This document shows, one piece after another, positions 1 to 7,365 of a stretch of DNA of 25,203 bases (the first letter of the stretch is position 1; each line of letters starts with the position of its first letter). Origin of the DNA: DATAEK01 sp036258055 (GTDB lineage Bacteria; Acidobacteriota; Vicinamibacteria; Vicinamibacterales; 2-12-FULL-66-21); the NCBI GenBank assembly GCA_036258055.1, contig DATAEK010000444.1, forward strand, positions 1-25,203, written 5' to 3'. Both the position numbers and the translations under genes were made by a program. Under the pieces are notes generated by a model, which was not told where the DNA came from, made no database searches, and was given only the letters and a program-made list of their open reading frames with translations.

Positions 1-2
1 TT

Positions 3-76
<74 letters not shown>

Positions 77-172
77 GGTCGGACTCGGAGTGTACGTGAG
101 GATTCCGGCCGCGGCTAGGCGCGGCGACAACAGCGAACGAGCGGATGAGGGTGAATCATCGGACAACTCGGC

Positions 173-196
173 CCGGCTGAAGCCGGACACTACAGA
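173..196. repeat. REP-like short palindrome, copy 1
   Basis: This is the perfect palindrome CCGGCT-GA-AGCCGG followed by ACACTAC, in the spacer between the two tRNA genes. A second, very similar element (GTCCGGC-TCAC-GCCGGAC followed by ACCACC) lies at 1175-1197. The shared core GCCGGACAC(C/T)AC, the two-fold symmetry and the intergenic position suggest a dispersed REP-type element. The genome copy number cannot be seen from one window. Confidence 0.45.
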
Positions 197-205
197 TTCC
201 CTGCA

Positions 206-237
206 GCTACGCGCTCGGGGCCGTCGGCCCGCGTAGC
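206..237. other. Strong hairpin in the tRNA-Gly/tRNA-Cys spacer
   Basis: GCTACGCG (206-213) pairs perfectly with CGCGTAGC (230-237). A second 4-bp GGCC/GGCC stem (219-222 with 226-229) lies inside the loop. There is no T-run on either side, so it is not a typical intrinsic terminator. It could be a processing or stalling structure in a tRNA precursor, or part of the repeat beside it. Apart from this and the REP-like palindrome I see nothing in 77-361. Confidence 0.35.
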
Positions 238-361
238 GAACAGCACTAGTCGGGGTGCAGGGGGCCCCGCTGCGACAGTCGCGTGCGGAGCGGAGTGGGC
301 GATCGGGACCCACGTAGCGAAGCACGCGGTCGCGTCCGGAGGACGCGACGTAACCAATAAA

Positions 362-436
362 TGGAGCGGGAAACGGGATTCGAACCCGCGACTTCGACCT
401 TGGCAAGGTCGCACTCTACCACTGAGTTATTCCCGC
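362..436 (-). tRNA. tRNA-Gly (GCC)
   Basis: The reverse strand gives a full cloverleaf. The acceptor stem is GCGGGAA/TTCCCGC, the D arm contains CAGTGGTAGAG, and the anticodon stem CGACC/GGTCG encloses loop TTGCCAA, giving anticodon GCC. The T arm carries GGTTCGAATCC, the discriminator base is U, and CCA is encoded. It is transcribed toward the tRNA-Cys gene. Confidence 0.97.
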
Positions 437-437
437 C

Positions 438-709
438 CTCGCACCGCGCGGCCCTGCCTACCGGCAGAGCCAACCCGCTGCCCGGAAGCCCCGATCGTAC
501 CACAGCCGTCGAACCCCAATCAAATACCGACGGTGCCTATGTAACTGCGCCAACGCCAGTTTCAGGTGCGCTGGCGGCGTCCGTGAGCGCGCTGCCCGCA
601 GGCGCCGACAAGCCGTCGGCCGTGAGCAAACGGTGGCGTGGGTTGAAACGCTTTCACCACGAGCTCGGGACCAGCTGATCTCCTGGTCTCCTACCCTGCT
701 GCTGCAATG
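438..709. other. Gene-free spacer between tRNA-Gly and yraN
   Basis: No convincing gene is visible on either strand. The only structure is a weak hairpin at 667-690 (stem GGGACCAG/CTGGTCTC with one G-U pair, 8-nt loop), about 20 nt beyond the yraN stop in its direction of transcription. It could end that transcript but has no T-run. Confidence 0.4.
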
Positions 710-1075
710 TTAGAGGGCATCGAACGCGTTCGGATAAACCGTAATGATCGGATCGGTTTCGCAGGCATCGATCGCCACGACATCGAACCGGCACGGACGC
801 TCCTCAATCCGGTTCCGCGCAAGATAGTCCACCGCCATCGCCGTCAGCCGCCGCTTCTTCCACCTCGTCAGGGCCTCAGCCGCGGTACCGAATTCCGCGG
901 TGCTGCGCGCCTTGACCTCGACGAACGCGAGCGTCTCGCCGTCGTTGGCGACGATGTCGATTTCGCCATGTCTGGTGCGGTAGCGGCGCGCAATGATTGC
1001 GTACCCGCGACGCTCGAGCTCCGCGACGGCCAGATCCTCGCCGGATTTCCCGAGCCGTTGTCGGTGCTGCGTCAT
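710..1075 (-). CDS. yraN: YraN family protein (UPF0102, predicted nuclease fold)
   Basis: The gene encodes 121 residues, the usual length of the YraN/UPF0102 family, small cytoplasmic proteins with a restriction-endonuclease-like fold and no settled function. The N-terminal GxxGEDLAxxxLxxxGY pattern is present (residues 10-25). The predicted active-site array is complete: GEID with D40, then FVEVKAR with E53 and K55. The ATG at 1073-1075 was chosen because family similarity begins there; an open frame continues upstream but is low-complexity and not protein-like. In other bacteria yraN is often near rnhB, dprA or rsmI, but here its upstream neighbour is the AAA+/receiver gene, 320 nt away across a repeat-filled gap. 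Confidence 0.9.
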   Translation of the reverse strand: MTQHRQRLGKSGEDLAVAELERRGYAIIARRYRTRHGEIDIVANDGETLAFVEVKARSTAEFGTAAEALTRWKKRRLTAMAVDYLARNRIEERPCRFDVVAIDACETDPIITVYPNAFDAL

Positions 1076-1117
1076 GCCTGTGCGCGGGTAGCACGCGGCG
1101 AGCCAAGCGGGGCGTCG

Positions 1118-1164
1118 GGCGCTCGGCGTTCGGCGCAGGACGTTCGGCGCTCGGCGTTCGGCGC
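1118..1164. repeat. 28-bp-period direct duplication
   Basis: The 19-mer GGCGCTCGGCGTTCGGCGC occurs exactly at 1118-1136 and again at 1146-1164, giving a 28-bp period with about 1.7 copies. It lies between yraN and the AAA+/receiver gene, just before a REP-like palindrome. Confidence 0.7.
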
Positions 1165-1174
1165 CGGCGCGCGC

Positions 1175-1197
1175 GTCCGGCTCACGCCGGACACCAC
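1175..1197. repeat. REP-like short palindrome, copy 2
   Basis: A perfect 7-bp stem GTCCGGC/GCCGGAC with a TCAC loop is followed by ACCACC. It shares its core and flank with the element at 173-196, which supports a dispersed repeat family. Confidence 0.45.
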
Positions 1198-1247
1198 CAC
1201 GCGCTGCCGTGACTCTGCGCAACGAGCGCGTCGCGCGCCACCCCGTC

Positions 1248-1328
1248 GCACCTTTGCACCCTTGGCACCTTGGCACCCTTGGCACCCTTGGCACCCTTGG
1301 CACCTTTGGCACCTCGGCACCTTGGCAT
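1248..1328. repeat. Degenerate 8-10-bp tandem array (CCTTGGCAC type)
   Basis: About nine head-to-tail units of the type GGCACC(C)TT run from 1248 to 1328, varying between 8 and 10 nt. With the 28-bp duplication and the REP-like palindrome it fills the 320-nt gap (1076-1395), where I see no gene. Translated frames through it give only WHP-type or GAK-type repeats. The variable unit length and absence of uniform spacers exclude a CRISPR array. Confidence 0.85.
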
Positions 1329-1395
1329 GCCGCGCTGTCGTGGAGAGCGATCAGACGGTGGCAATGGGCCTGACGCGCGGGTGGATTCCGACCGG

Positions 1396-2844
1396 TTAAC
1401 CGGTCGTGCGTCTGGCTGCTGGCGAGTGCACCAGCCGCGCCCGGATCAAGTTGACCGCGTCCTGCCCCAGGAACGGCTTGCGCAAGACGGGAATTCCATA
1501 ACGCTCGCAGAGCGCCGCCTCGTCGGACGAGAGCTCCATGCCCGTCATGAGAATCGTCTGCATCGTCGGCGCGCTGTTTCGGAATTCCATCGCCAGCGAC
1601 ACACCGTCGCCATCCGGCAGCATGACGTCGAGGAGCGCCGCATCGGGCTTCGCCGACGCGACCACCTCCCGGGCCTCGGCCGCCGTCCCGGCCGGCGCCG
1701 GCACGAACTGCGCGCCCTTCAGCACCGCCTCGAGCCATTTGAGCAGGGCCGGGTTGTCGTCGAGCATCATCACCACGGGCTGTTCACGCTCTCGCCGCAC
1801 CGGCTGCTCCGCCGGCTCGTCGAGCGGGATGATGCTCAGCGACTGCTGATCCTCTGACGCATCCACCTTGACTCGCGTGCCGGGCGCGATCTGCCCTGAC
1901 GCCACCAGCGCCGCGAGCGGCTGCGTGAGCATCCGATGGATCGTGCGCTTGAGCTCACGCGCCCCGTACTGCTTGCTGACGCCGCGGCTCAACACCACCT
2001 TCCGTGCCTCGTCGGTGACTTCGATCTCGAACGAGCGGTCGCTCAGACGCGTGTAGACGTGCCGCTGCAGCTCCTCGATGTGATGGTCGAGAATCTTCGC
2101 GATCGACTGCTCGTCGAGCGGCTGGTAGGTGACGACGACGTCGATGCGGTTGACGAATTCGGGTGAGAAGCGTTTGCGCACCGCCGCCAGGCCAATCGCC
2201 TCGAGGCGGCCGGCGATCTCGGCCGGGGTGCGGTGCTCACCGACGTAGAACCCGATGACCGGCTCTACTTCCTTCGACATCTCACGCGCGCCGAGATTGC
2301 TCGTCAGAAAGATGAAACTGCGCTCGAGATTGACGGTGGTGTTGTCGCCGAGCGTCAACGTGCCTTTGTCGAGGATGCCGAGGAGCAGCACCGTGAGTGA
2401 CGGGGCCGCCTTCTCGACTTCGTCGAAGAGCACGAGCGACAGATCGCAGCCAGACGACGTGACGGCGGCGAGACGCTCCTGCGTGATCATCGGCTTGGTC
2501 TCGCGATGACCCAGATATCCAGGCGGCGCGCCAATCAGCTTGGCGACTTCGTGATCCGACTGGAACTCGCCGCAGTCGATCTTGAGGACGGCTTTGGCCG
2601 ACCCGTGGAGGACTTCAGCCAGGGCCTCAACCGTGCGCGTCTTGCCCGTCCCCGTGGGTCCGAGCAGCAGGAAAATGCCGGCAGGTCGATCGGGTGGCGT
2701 GAGCGACGCCTGATACATCTGCACGTACGGCACGATGTACTGCAGCGCCGTAGGCTGCCCGACGATCTTGCGGGTCAGCAGCTCGACGAGTGTGCCTCCG
2801 CCCTCGGCCGGCGGCTGCTCCGTTCCACCTGGATCGTCTACCAT
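1396..2844 (-). CDS. Clp-type AAA+ ATPase with C-terminal receiver domain
   Basis: A 482-residue protein. Residues 20-330 form one AAA+ module of the ClpA/ClpB second-domain type: Walker A GPTGTGKT (62-69), pore loop GAPPGYLG (105-112, aromatic Y110), Walker B LVLFDEVEK (137-145), sensor 1 TSNLGA (181-186), the SPEFVNRID arginine-finger region (227-235) and sensor 2 GARELKR (294-300), followed by the C-terminal small domain. Residues 355-475 form a response-regulator receiver: acidic pair D362/D363, phosphoacceptor D406 in LLDVMLP, T434 and K456. The Clp N-domain, first AAA+ domain and M-domain are absent. The module order implies a threading ATPase whose activity or assembly could be controlled by phosphorylation, but this is inference. 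No histidine kinase is adjacent. The gene follows the aminotransferase by 58 nt and may share its transcript. Confidence 0.88.
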   Translation of the reverse strand: MVDDPGGTEQPPAEGGGTLVELLTRKIVGQPTALQYIVPYVQMYQASLTPPDRPAGIFLLLGPTGTGKTRTVEALAEVLHGSAKAVLKIDCGEFQSDHEVAKLIGAPPGYLGHRETKPMITQERLAAVTSSGCDLSLVLFDEVEKAAPSLTVLLLGILDKGTLTLGDNTTVNLERSFIFLTSNLGAREMSKEVEPVIGFYVGEHRTPAEIAGRLEAIGLAAVRKRFSPEFVNRIDVVVTYQPLDEQSIAKILDHHIEELQRHVYTRLSDRSFEIEVTDEARKVVLSRGVSKQYGARELKRTIHRMLTQPLAALVASGQIAPGTRVKVDASEDQQSLSIIPLDEPAEQPVRREREQPVVMMLDDNPALLKWLEAVLKGAQFVPAPAGTAAEAREVVASAKPDAALLDVMLPDGDGVSLAMEFRNSAPTMQTILMTGMELSSDEAALCERYGIPVLRKPFLGQDAVNLIRARLVHSPAARRTTG

Positions 2845-2902
2845 CAGTGCGCTCCGCGCCTGCGATTATACCGTCCGGTTACATGCGTTCGCGTGACGCG
2901 TC

Positions 2903-4249
2903 TCACTTCGCGCGCGCCAGCCGCGCCTGCGCGACTTCCGTCAACGACTCGTCGAGCGTCTTCAGGATGCTGTCGCCCTGCGCCTTGGTGAGCACCAGCG
3001 GTGGCGCGAGCCGCAGCGCGTTCTTGCCCGCGCCCAGAATCAACACGCCGCGCCGGAACATCGCCTGCACGACGGCGTTCCGCTCGTCGGTGGCGCGCTC
3101 TTTCGTTTGCCGATCGCGGACGAGCTCGACGCCGATCATCAGCCCCTTGCCGCGCACGTCGCCGATGAGCGGATGCTTGTCGTACAACTGCCGGAGGCCC
3201 TGCATGAGGTGATCGCCGACCGCGGCCGCGTTGGCGACGAGCTGTTCCTTCAGCAGCCGGATGGTCGCATTGGCCGCTGCACAGGAAACGGGGTTCCCGC
3301 CGAATGTGCTCGCGTGAGCGCCTGGCGGCCAGGTCATGACGTCCGCGCGCGCACAGGTGACCCCGAGCGGCAACCCCGACGCGATGCCTTTGGCGATGTT
3401 CACGATGTCGGCCTTGAGATCGAAGTGATCCGACGCGAACATCCGGCCGGTCCGGCCCATGCCCGACTGCACTTCATCCACGACCAGCAGGATCCCGTGC
3501 TGCTTCGTGAGCTCGCGCAGCCGCTGATGGAATTGCTTCGGCGGCACGACGTAGCCTCCCTCCCCCTGAATGGGTTCGACGACCAGGGCGGCGACTTCGT
3601 CGGGGGAAATGAGGTGGACCAGGATCTGATCTTCGATGAACGACAGGCATTCGGCGGCGCAGCTCTCGGGCTTCGCCCCGATCGGGCAGCGGTAGCAATC
3701 GGCGTACGGCGCGTGGTAGACGCCGGGCATGAACGGCGCGAAACCTCGACGCTGAATCGCTTTGCTCGCCGTCAGCGAGAGCGATCCGAGCGAGCGCCCG
3801 TGAAACGCGCCGAGAAACGCGATGATCCCCTGACGCTTGGTGAAGTACCGCGCCAGCTTGAGCGATGCCTCGGTGGCTTCGGTTCCCGAATTGCCGAAGA
3901 ACGTCCGGACCTCCCCGTCGATCGGCGCCACGCCCGCGAGCTCCTCCGCGAGACGCACCTGGGGCTCGTAGTAGAAGTCCGTGCCCGACATGTGAATGAA
4001 CTTCTGGGCCTGATCCGTGATCGCTTTGACCACTTCAGGGTGCGAGACGCCCGTCGAGTTGACCGCAATGCCCGCCGCGCAGTCCAGGAAACGGTTGCCG
4101 TCGACGTCTTCGACCACTGCCCCCTCGCCGCGCGCGATGACGAAGGGGTAATCGCGGGTGTAGGAGGGCGAGACGTACTTGCTGTCGCGCTCGATAATCG
4201 CCTTGGCCTTCGGGCCCGGCAGCGGTGTCTTGATCTCTGGTGCGTCCAT
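2903..4249 (-). CDS. Class III PLP-dependent aminotransferase (GabT/ornithine-type)
   Basis: 448 residues, normal for class III (omega) aminotransferases. Visible features are the phosphate-binding GNSGTEA (119-125), GAFHGRS (147-153), the pyridine-contacting aspartate D258 with Q261 in VVDEVQSG, and the Schiff-base lysine K287 in NIAKG. The start GPKAKAIIERD...SPSYTR and the cysteine-rich insert (C185, C188, C197, C201) resemble the subfamily often named acetylornithine aminotransferase-like or 4-aminobutyrate aminotransferase, which includes archaeal ornithine aminotransferases and amino-acid racemases. The substrate cannot be fixed from sequence; ornithine, lysine, 4-aminobutyrate or neutral amino acids are all possible. 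No gabD or arginine-biosynthesis partner is adjacent. The gene starts 122 nt after cysS. Confidence 0.87.
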   Translation of the reverse strand: MDAPEIKTPLPGPKAKAIIERDSKYVSPSYTRDYPFVIARGEGAVVEDVDGNRFLDCAAGIAVNSTGVSHPEVVKAITDQAQKFIHMSGTDFYYEPQVRLAEELAGVAPIDGEVRTFFGNSGTEATEASLKLARYFTKRQGIIAFLGAFHGRSLGSLSLTASKAIQRRGFAPFMPGVYHAPYADCYRCPIGAKPESCAAECLSFIEDQILVHLISPDEVAALVVEPIQGEGGYVVPPKQFHQRLRELTKQHGILLVVDEVQSGMGRTGRMFASDHFDLKADIVNIAKGIASGLPLGVTCARADVMTWPPGAHASTFGGNPVSCAAANATIRLLKEQLVANAAAVGDHLMQGLRQLYDKHPLIGDVRGKGLMIGVELVRDRQTKERATDERNAVVQAMFRRGVLILGAGKNALRLAPPLVLTKAQGDSILKTLDESLTEVAQARLARAK

Positions 4250-4281
4250 AACAGCTATCCGTGGCTCATTTGCTAGACCGG

Positions 4282-4294
4282 GGGGCTTCGCCCC
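4282..4294. terminator. GC hairpin after cysS
   Basis: GGGGC-TTC-GCCCC is a tight 5-bp hairpin in the 122-nt gap between cysS and the aminotransferase gene, about 80 nt beyond the cysS stop. No T-run follows, so termination is possible but not certain. The rest of the gap is GC-rich with further short inverted repeats. Confidence 0.3.
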
Positions 4295-4371
4295 GCCGGC
4301 CCCCCATCGCCATCGCTCGCGGGGCCCCTATCGCCCCGCTCCGCTCTGGCGCCGCGCGCCCCTGGCGCGCT

Positions 4372-5799
4372 CTACTTCCGTTTCCAGCGCGTGCCGGCCG
4401 CGGTGTCTTCGAGGACGATGCCGCGCGCGTCGAGGTCCTTCCGAATGCGATCGGCCTCGCCGAAGTTCCGCGCGGCTCGCGCGGTCCGCCGATCCGAAAT
4501 CAACTGCTCGATTTCTCCGACCGGCACCGGTGGCCGCTCGTCTTCCTGCCGCCGCAGCGACAGCACCCCGAGGACCTTGTCGAACTCCTCGAATGTGTTG
4601 CGCACGTGCGTGGCATCCTCGCGTCCCAGCTCGCCGGCGTCGATCGACGCATTGAGGCTGCGCACGAGATCGAAGATCACGCCGATGGCCGCCGCGGTGT
4701 TGAGGTCGGCGGCGATGTGCTCGGCAAACGCCTTTCGCGCATCCGCCAGCCGGGTGGCGATGGCGGGGACTGCCGGGCGATCGCGCACGGTCTCGAGCCG
4801 GGCGAGAAAATCGGTCAGCCGCTTCAGCGCCTCCTCCGACTGCGACATCGCCGTCCAGGAGAACTTGAGCTGCTTGCGGTAGTACACGCCGAGATACAGG
4901 AACCGCAGCGCCGAGGGCCGGAACCCGTGATCCGCGATGTCCTGGAGGTTGAAGACGTTGCCGAGCGACTTCGACATCTTGTCGGAGCGCCCGGTCTCTT
5001 CCTCGATCATCAGGTGCTCGACGTGGAACCAGAACCGTGAGAACGGCTTGCCGGTCGCCCCCTCGCTCTGAGCAATCTCGTTCTCATGATGCGGAAAGAT
5101 CAGGTCGACGCCGCCCGCGTGGAGATCGATCGGTGGCTCTCCGAGCAACCGCAGCGCCATGGCCGAGCACTCGATGTGCCAACCCGGGCGGCCGGGACCG
5201 ATCCCCGGGTCCCACGTGGGCTCGCCAGGCTTCGTCGCCTTCCACAGCACGAAGTCGCGCGCGTCCTCCTTCTCGTATTTGTCCGAGTCGACGCGAGCGC
5301 CGGACTTGATTCCGGCGTGATCGAGTCGCGCGAGTTTGCCGTAGTCCGCGAGCGTCGAGATTTTGAAGTAGATCGAGCCGTCGCTGCGATACGTGTGCCC
5401 GCGCTCCTCGAGGGCGCGGATCGTACTCGCCATCGCCTCGATGTTCTCATCGTCGGTCGCGCGGGGCTGCTCTTCGGGCGGTTCGAGCCCGAGGGCGGCG
5501 GCGTCCTCGCGGTACGCGGCGATGAACCGATCCGTGTATTCACGCAGTGGCACACCAGCCTTCTGCGATTCCAGAATCGTACGATCGTCCACGTCGGTGA
5601 AGTTCATCACGTGGCGCATCTCGAAGCCGGCCTGATACTTGAGCGCGCGCCGAAGAACGTCGATGACGACGAAGGTGCGGAAGTTGCCGATATGCCCGCG
5701 GGCGTAGACCGTGAGGCCGCACGAGTACATGCGGACCTGGCCGTCCCTCAACGGGGTGAACTCTTCCTCCCGGCGTGTGAGCGTATTGAAGAGACGCAT
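4372..5799 (-). CDS. cysS: Cysteinyl-tRNA synthetase
   Basis: 475 residues, close to the family norm of about 460. This class I aminoacyl-tRNA synthetase ligates cysteine to tRNA-Cys in the cytoplasm. The HIGH motif appears as HIGN (36-39) and KMSKS is exact at 274-278. The zinc-site ligands are recognisable as C27 in YSCGLTVY, C211 in HIECSAM, and the FPHHENE segment (235-241). The anticodon-binding C-terminal region ends with the family-typical ADRIRKDLDARGIVLEDT stretch. The gene begins 42 nt after the small unknown gene upstream, suggesting one transcript with ribF. The cognate tRNA-Cys is encoded at the left end of the window. Confidence 0.97.
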   Translation of the reverse strand: MRLFNTLTRREEEFTPLRDGQVRMYSCGLTVYARGHIGNFRTFVVIDVLRRALKYQAGFEMRHVMNFTDVDDRTILESQKAGVPLREYTDRFIAAYREDAAALGLEPPEEQPRATDDENIEAMASTIRALEERGHTYRSDGSIYFKISTLADYGKLARLDHAGIKSGARVDSDKYEKEDARDFVLWKATKPGEPTWDPGIGPGRPGWHIECSAMALRLLGEPPIDLHAGGVDLIFPHHENEIAQSEGATGKPFSRFWFHVEHLMIEEETGRSDKMSKSLGNVFNLQDIADHGFRPSALRFLYLGVYYRKQLKFSWTAMSQSEEALKRLTDFLARLETVRDRPAVPAIATRLADARKAFAEHIAADLNTAAAIGVIFDLVRSLNASIDAGELGREDATHVRNTFEEFDKVLGVLSLRRQEDERPPVPVGEIEQLISDRRTARAARNFGEADRIRKDLDARGIVLEDTAAGTRWKRK

Positions 5800-5841
5800 G
5801 CGAAATCGCGAATCTGTCGGAGGACCGGCGGCGGATCGGCG

Positions 5842-6153
5842 CTACACCGGCAGCCGGTGGCGTCCCTCGGACGTTCGGCCTGCGCAGCGCGCTTCGATCA
5901 GCAATTCGCGATCCGCTTGTCGAAACTCGAACGTGACGTCCCTGTCGAGGTCGGCATGATCCGTCGGGACAACGTGCGACGCTAGACGGTCGAGCATGGC
6001 GGCGACGGCACGCGCCTCGGGACCGGTGATGCCGAGATAGGCGGCGACCTTGGCAGCCAGCTCCTTCGCGACGGATTGAAAACTGTCGCCGGCGGGCACG
6101 GAGAGCCGCAGAACGAGTGCAGGCGCTCCGGGCGCTCCAGGCGATTGGGACAT
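5842..6153 (-). CDS. Small conserved-looking protein of unknown function
   Basis: 103 residues, placed 10 nt after ribF and 42 nt before cysS, so almost certainly a true gene in that run. The N-terminus is a short Pro/Gly/Ala linker. Residues 14-40 (LVLRLSVPAG...VAKELAAKVAAYLG) and the closing VTFEFRQADRELLIEARCAG give a beta/helix/beta pattern vaguely like the regulatory ATPase fold of anti-sigma factors (RsbW/SpoIIAB), but no ATP-binding N, G1 or G2 boxes are visible. There is no signal peptide or membrane segment. I do not recognise the family, and the anti-sigma resemblance is a weak guess. Confidence 0.7.
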   Translation of the reverse strand: MSQSPGAPGAPALVLRLSVPAGDSFQSVAKELAAKVAAYLGITGPEARAVAAMLDRLASHVVPTDHADLDRDVTFEFRQADRELLIEARCAGRTSEGRHRLPV

Positions 6154-6163
6154 AGATGAGATT

Positions 6164-7114
6164 CTACAGCGAAATGCGACCGAAGAGCCGGCGCGCGCTG
6201 CGGCAGTCGGCGTCGATCTGCGCCTTCAGCGCGTCGACATCGGGAAACGCGCGCTCGTCTCGCAGCCGCTGGACGAAGGACAGCCGCAGCACCTGGCCGT
6301 ACAAATCGCGATCGACGTCGAAGATGTGCGTCTCGATGGTCAGTCGATCGACATCGCCGAACGTCGGGCGCATGCCGACGTTCGTGACCGAGGGCAGCAC
6401 GACGCCGTCAACGGAGATGGTCGTCGCGTAGACGCCGGCCGGTGGCAGAAGCTCGTTGTCCGTACACAGATTGGCCGTCGGAAAGCCGAGCTGGCGCCCG
6501 CGGCCGGCGCCCTTCGTGACCGTGCCTTCGATGAAATAGTGATGCCCGAGGAGTGCGCCGGCCTCATCCACGCGCCCTTCGGAGACGAGCCGCCGGATGC
6601 GCGTGCTGCTGACGACGAAGTCCTTGTAGCGGACGGGATCGATCTTCTCGGCGCGGAATCCGTAGCGGGCGCCCAGGCTGCGCAGGACCGTAAACGTGCC
6701 GGCCCGCGCGTGACCGAAGAGAAAGTTGGCGCCGACCCAGACCTCCGCCACGTGCAGCCAGTCGACGAGCACCGTGCGCACGAAGACGTCCGGTTCCCAC
6801 AGCGAAAGCTCCTGCGTGAAGCGGATGACGGCGACGCCCTGCATGCCCGCGCGCCCGAGCGCATCCAGCTTCTGCGGCGTGGTCATGAGCAGCGGCGGCG
6901 CCTTGTCGGGCCGCAGCACGCGAGGGGGATGCGGATCGAACGTCATCGCGACCGGCGTGCCGCCACGCTCTCCTGCCCTTCGTCTCACCCGGTCGAGAAT
7001 CTTGGTGTGCCCGCGATGCAGGCCGTCGAAGTTCCCGAGCGCCAGCACCGGCTGATGCCAACGGGGGGAAGAATCGTCGGGAAAGTGGGAAATCAGCATG
7101 CGATCACGAAACAT
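6164..7114 (-). CDS. ribF: Bifunctional riboflavin kinase/FMN adenylyltransferase
   Basis: 316 residues, the usual RibF length. It phosphorylates riboflavin to FMN and adenylates FMN to FAD. The N-terminal nucleotidyltransferase shows GNFDGLHRGH (27-36) and SSTRIR (169-174). The C-terminal kinase shows GRGRQLGFPTANL (204-216) and the catalytic glutamate E261 in ETHIFDVD. Two starts are possible: the ATG at 7112-7114 given here, or the ATG five codons later (7097-7099, MLISHF). Neither has a clear Shine-Dalgarno sequence, and the upstream DNA is a repeat array. The gene leads the small gene and cysS at spacings of 10 and 42 nt. Confidence 0.95.
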   Translation of the reverse strand: MFRDRMLISHFPDDSSPRWHQPVLALGNFDGLHRGHTKILDRVRRRAGERGGTPVAMTFDPHPPRVLRPDKAPPLLMTTPQKLDALGRAGMQGVAVIRFTQELSLWEPDVFVRTVLVDWLHVAEVWVGANFLFGHARAGTFTVLRSLGARYGFRAEKIDPVRYKDFVVSSTRIRRLVSEGRVDEAGALLGHHYFIEGTVTKGAGRGRQLGFPTANLCTDNELLPPAGVYATTISVDGVVLPSVTNVGMRPTFGDVDRLTIETHIFDVDRDLYGQVLRLSFVQRLRDERAFPDVDALKAQIDADCRSARRLFGRISL

Positions 7115-7365
7115 GCAGAGTGCAGCGTGCAGCGTTCAAGGTGCGGGTGCAGGGTGCGAGGTTCGCAGGTGCAGGGTGCCGGTGCAAGGACAAGGTGCTG
7201 CTGTGCCCACGTAAAGCCGCTGCAGCTGTATCCGCCACGTAAGCTGCTGGTGTACCCACGTAAGCACCCCGCACCCGCACATTTACGCCGCACCCTGCAC
7301 ATTGCACCCTGCACATTGCACCCTGCACGAGCACGCTGAACACTGCACCCTGAACCGTGCACGTT
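7115..7365. repeat. Inverted short-repeat array (GTGCAGG/CCTGCAC type)
   Basis: The left part (7117-7195) is built from GTGCAGGGTGC-like units and the right part (7265-7360) from GCACCCTGCAC-like units, so the two arms can pair into a long imperfect hairpin. The central 70 nt hold three copies of CCACGTAA at 7207, 7235 and 7256, the first two separated by a CTGCAGC-containing stretch. It occupies the whole gap between the PhnP-like gene and ribF; no gene is visible inside. Confidence 0.85.

Noticed and set aside
1076..1738. Upstream extension of the yraN frame to 1738
   Set aside because: It crosses the tandem arrays and overlaps the AAA+/receiver gene; the product is low-complexity and family similarity begins at 1075.
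7115..7365. CRISPR array
   Set aside because: The units are 6-14 nt and degenerate, without equal-length unique spacers, and no cas genes are present. The same holds for the arrays at 1248 and 24846.
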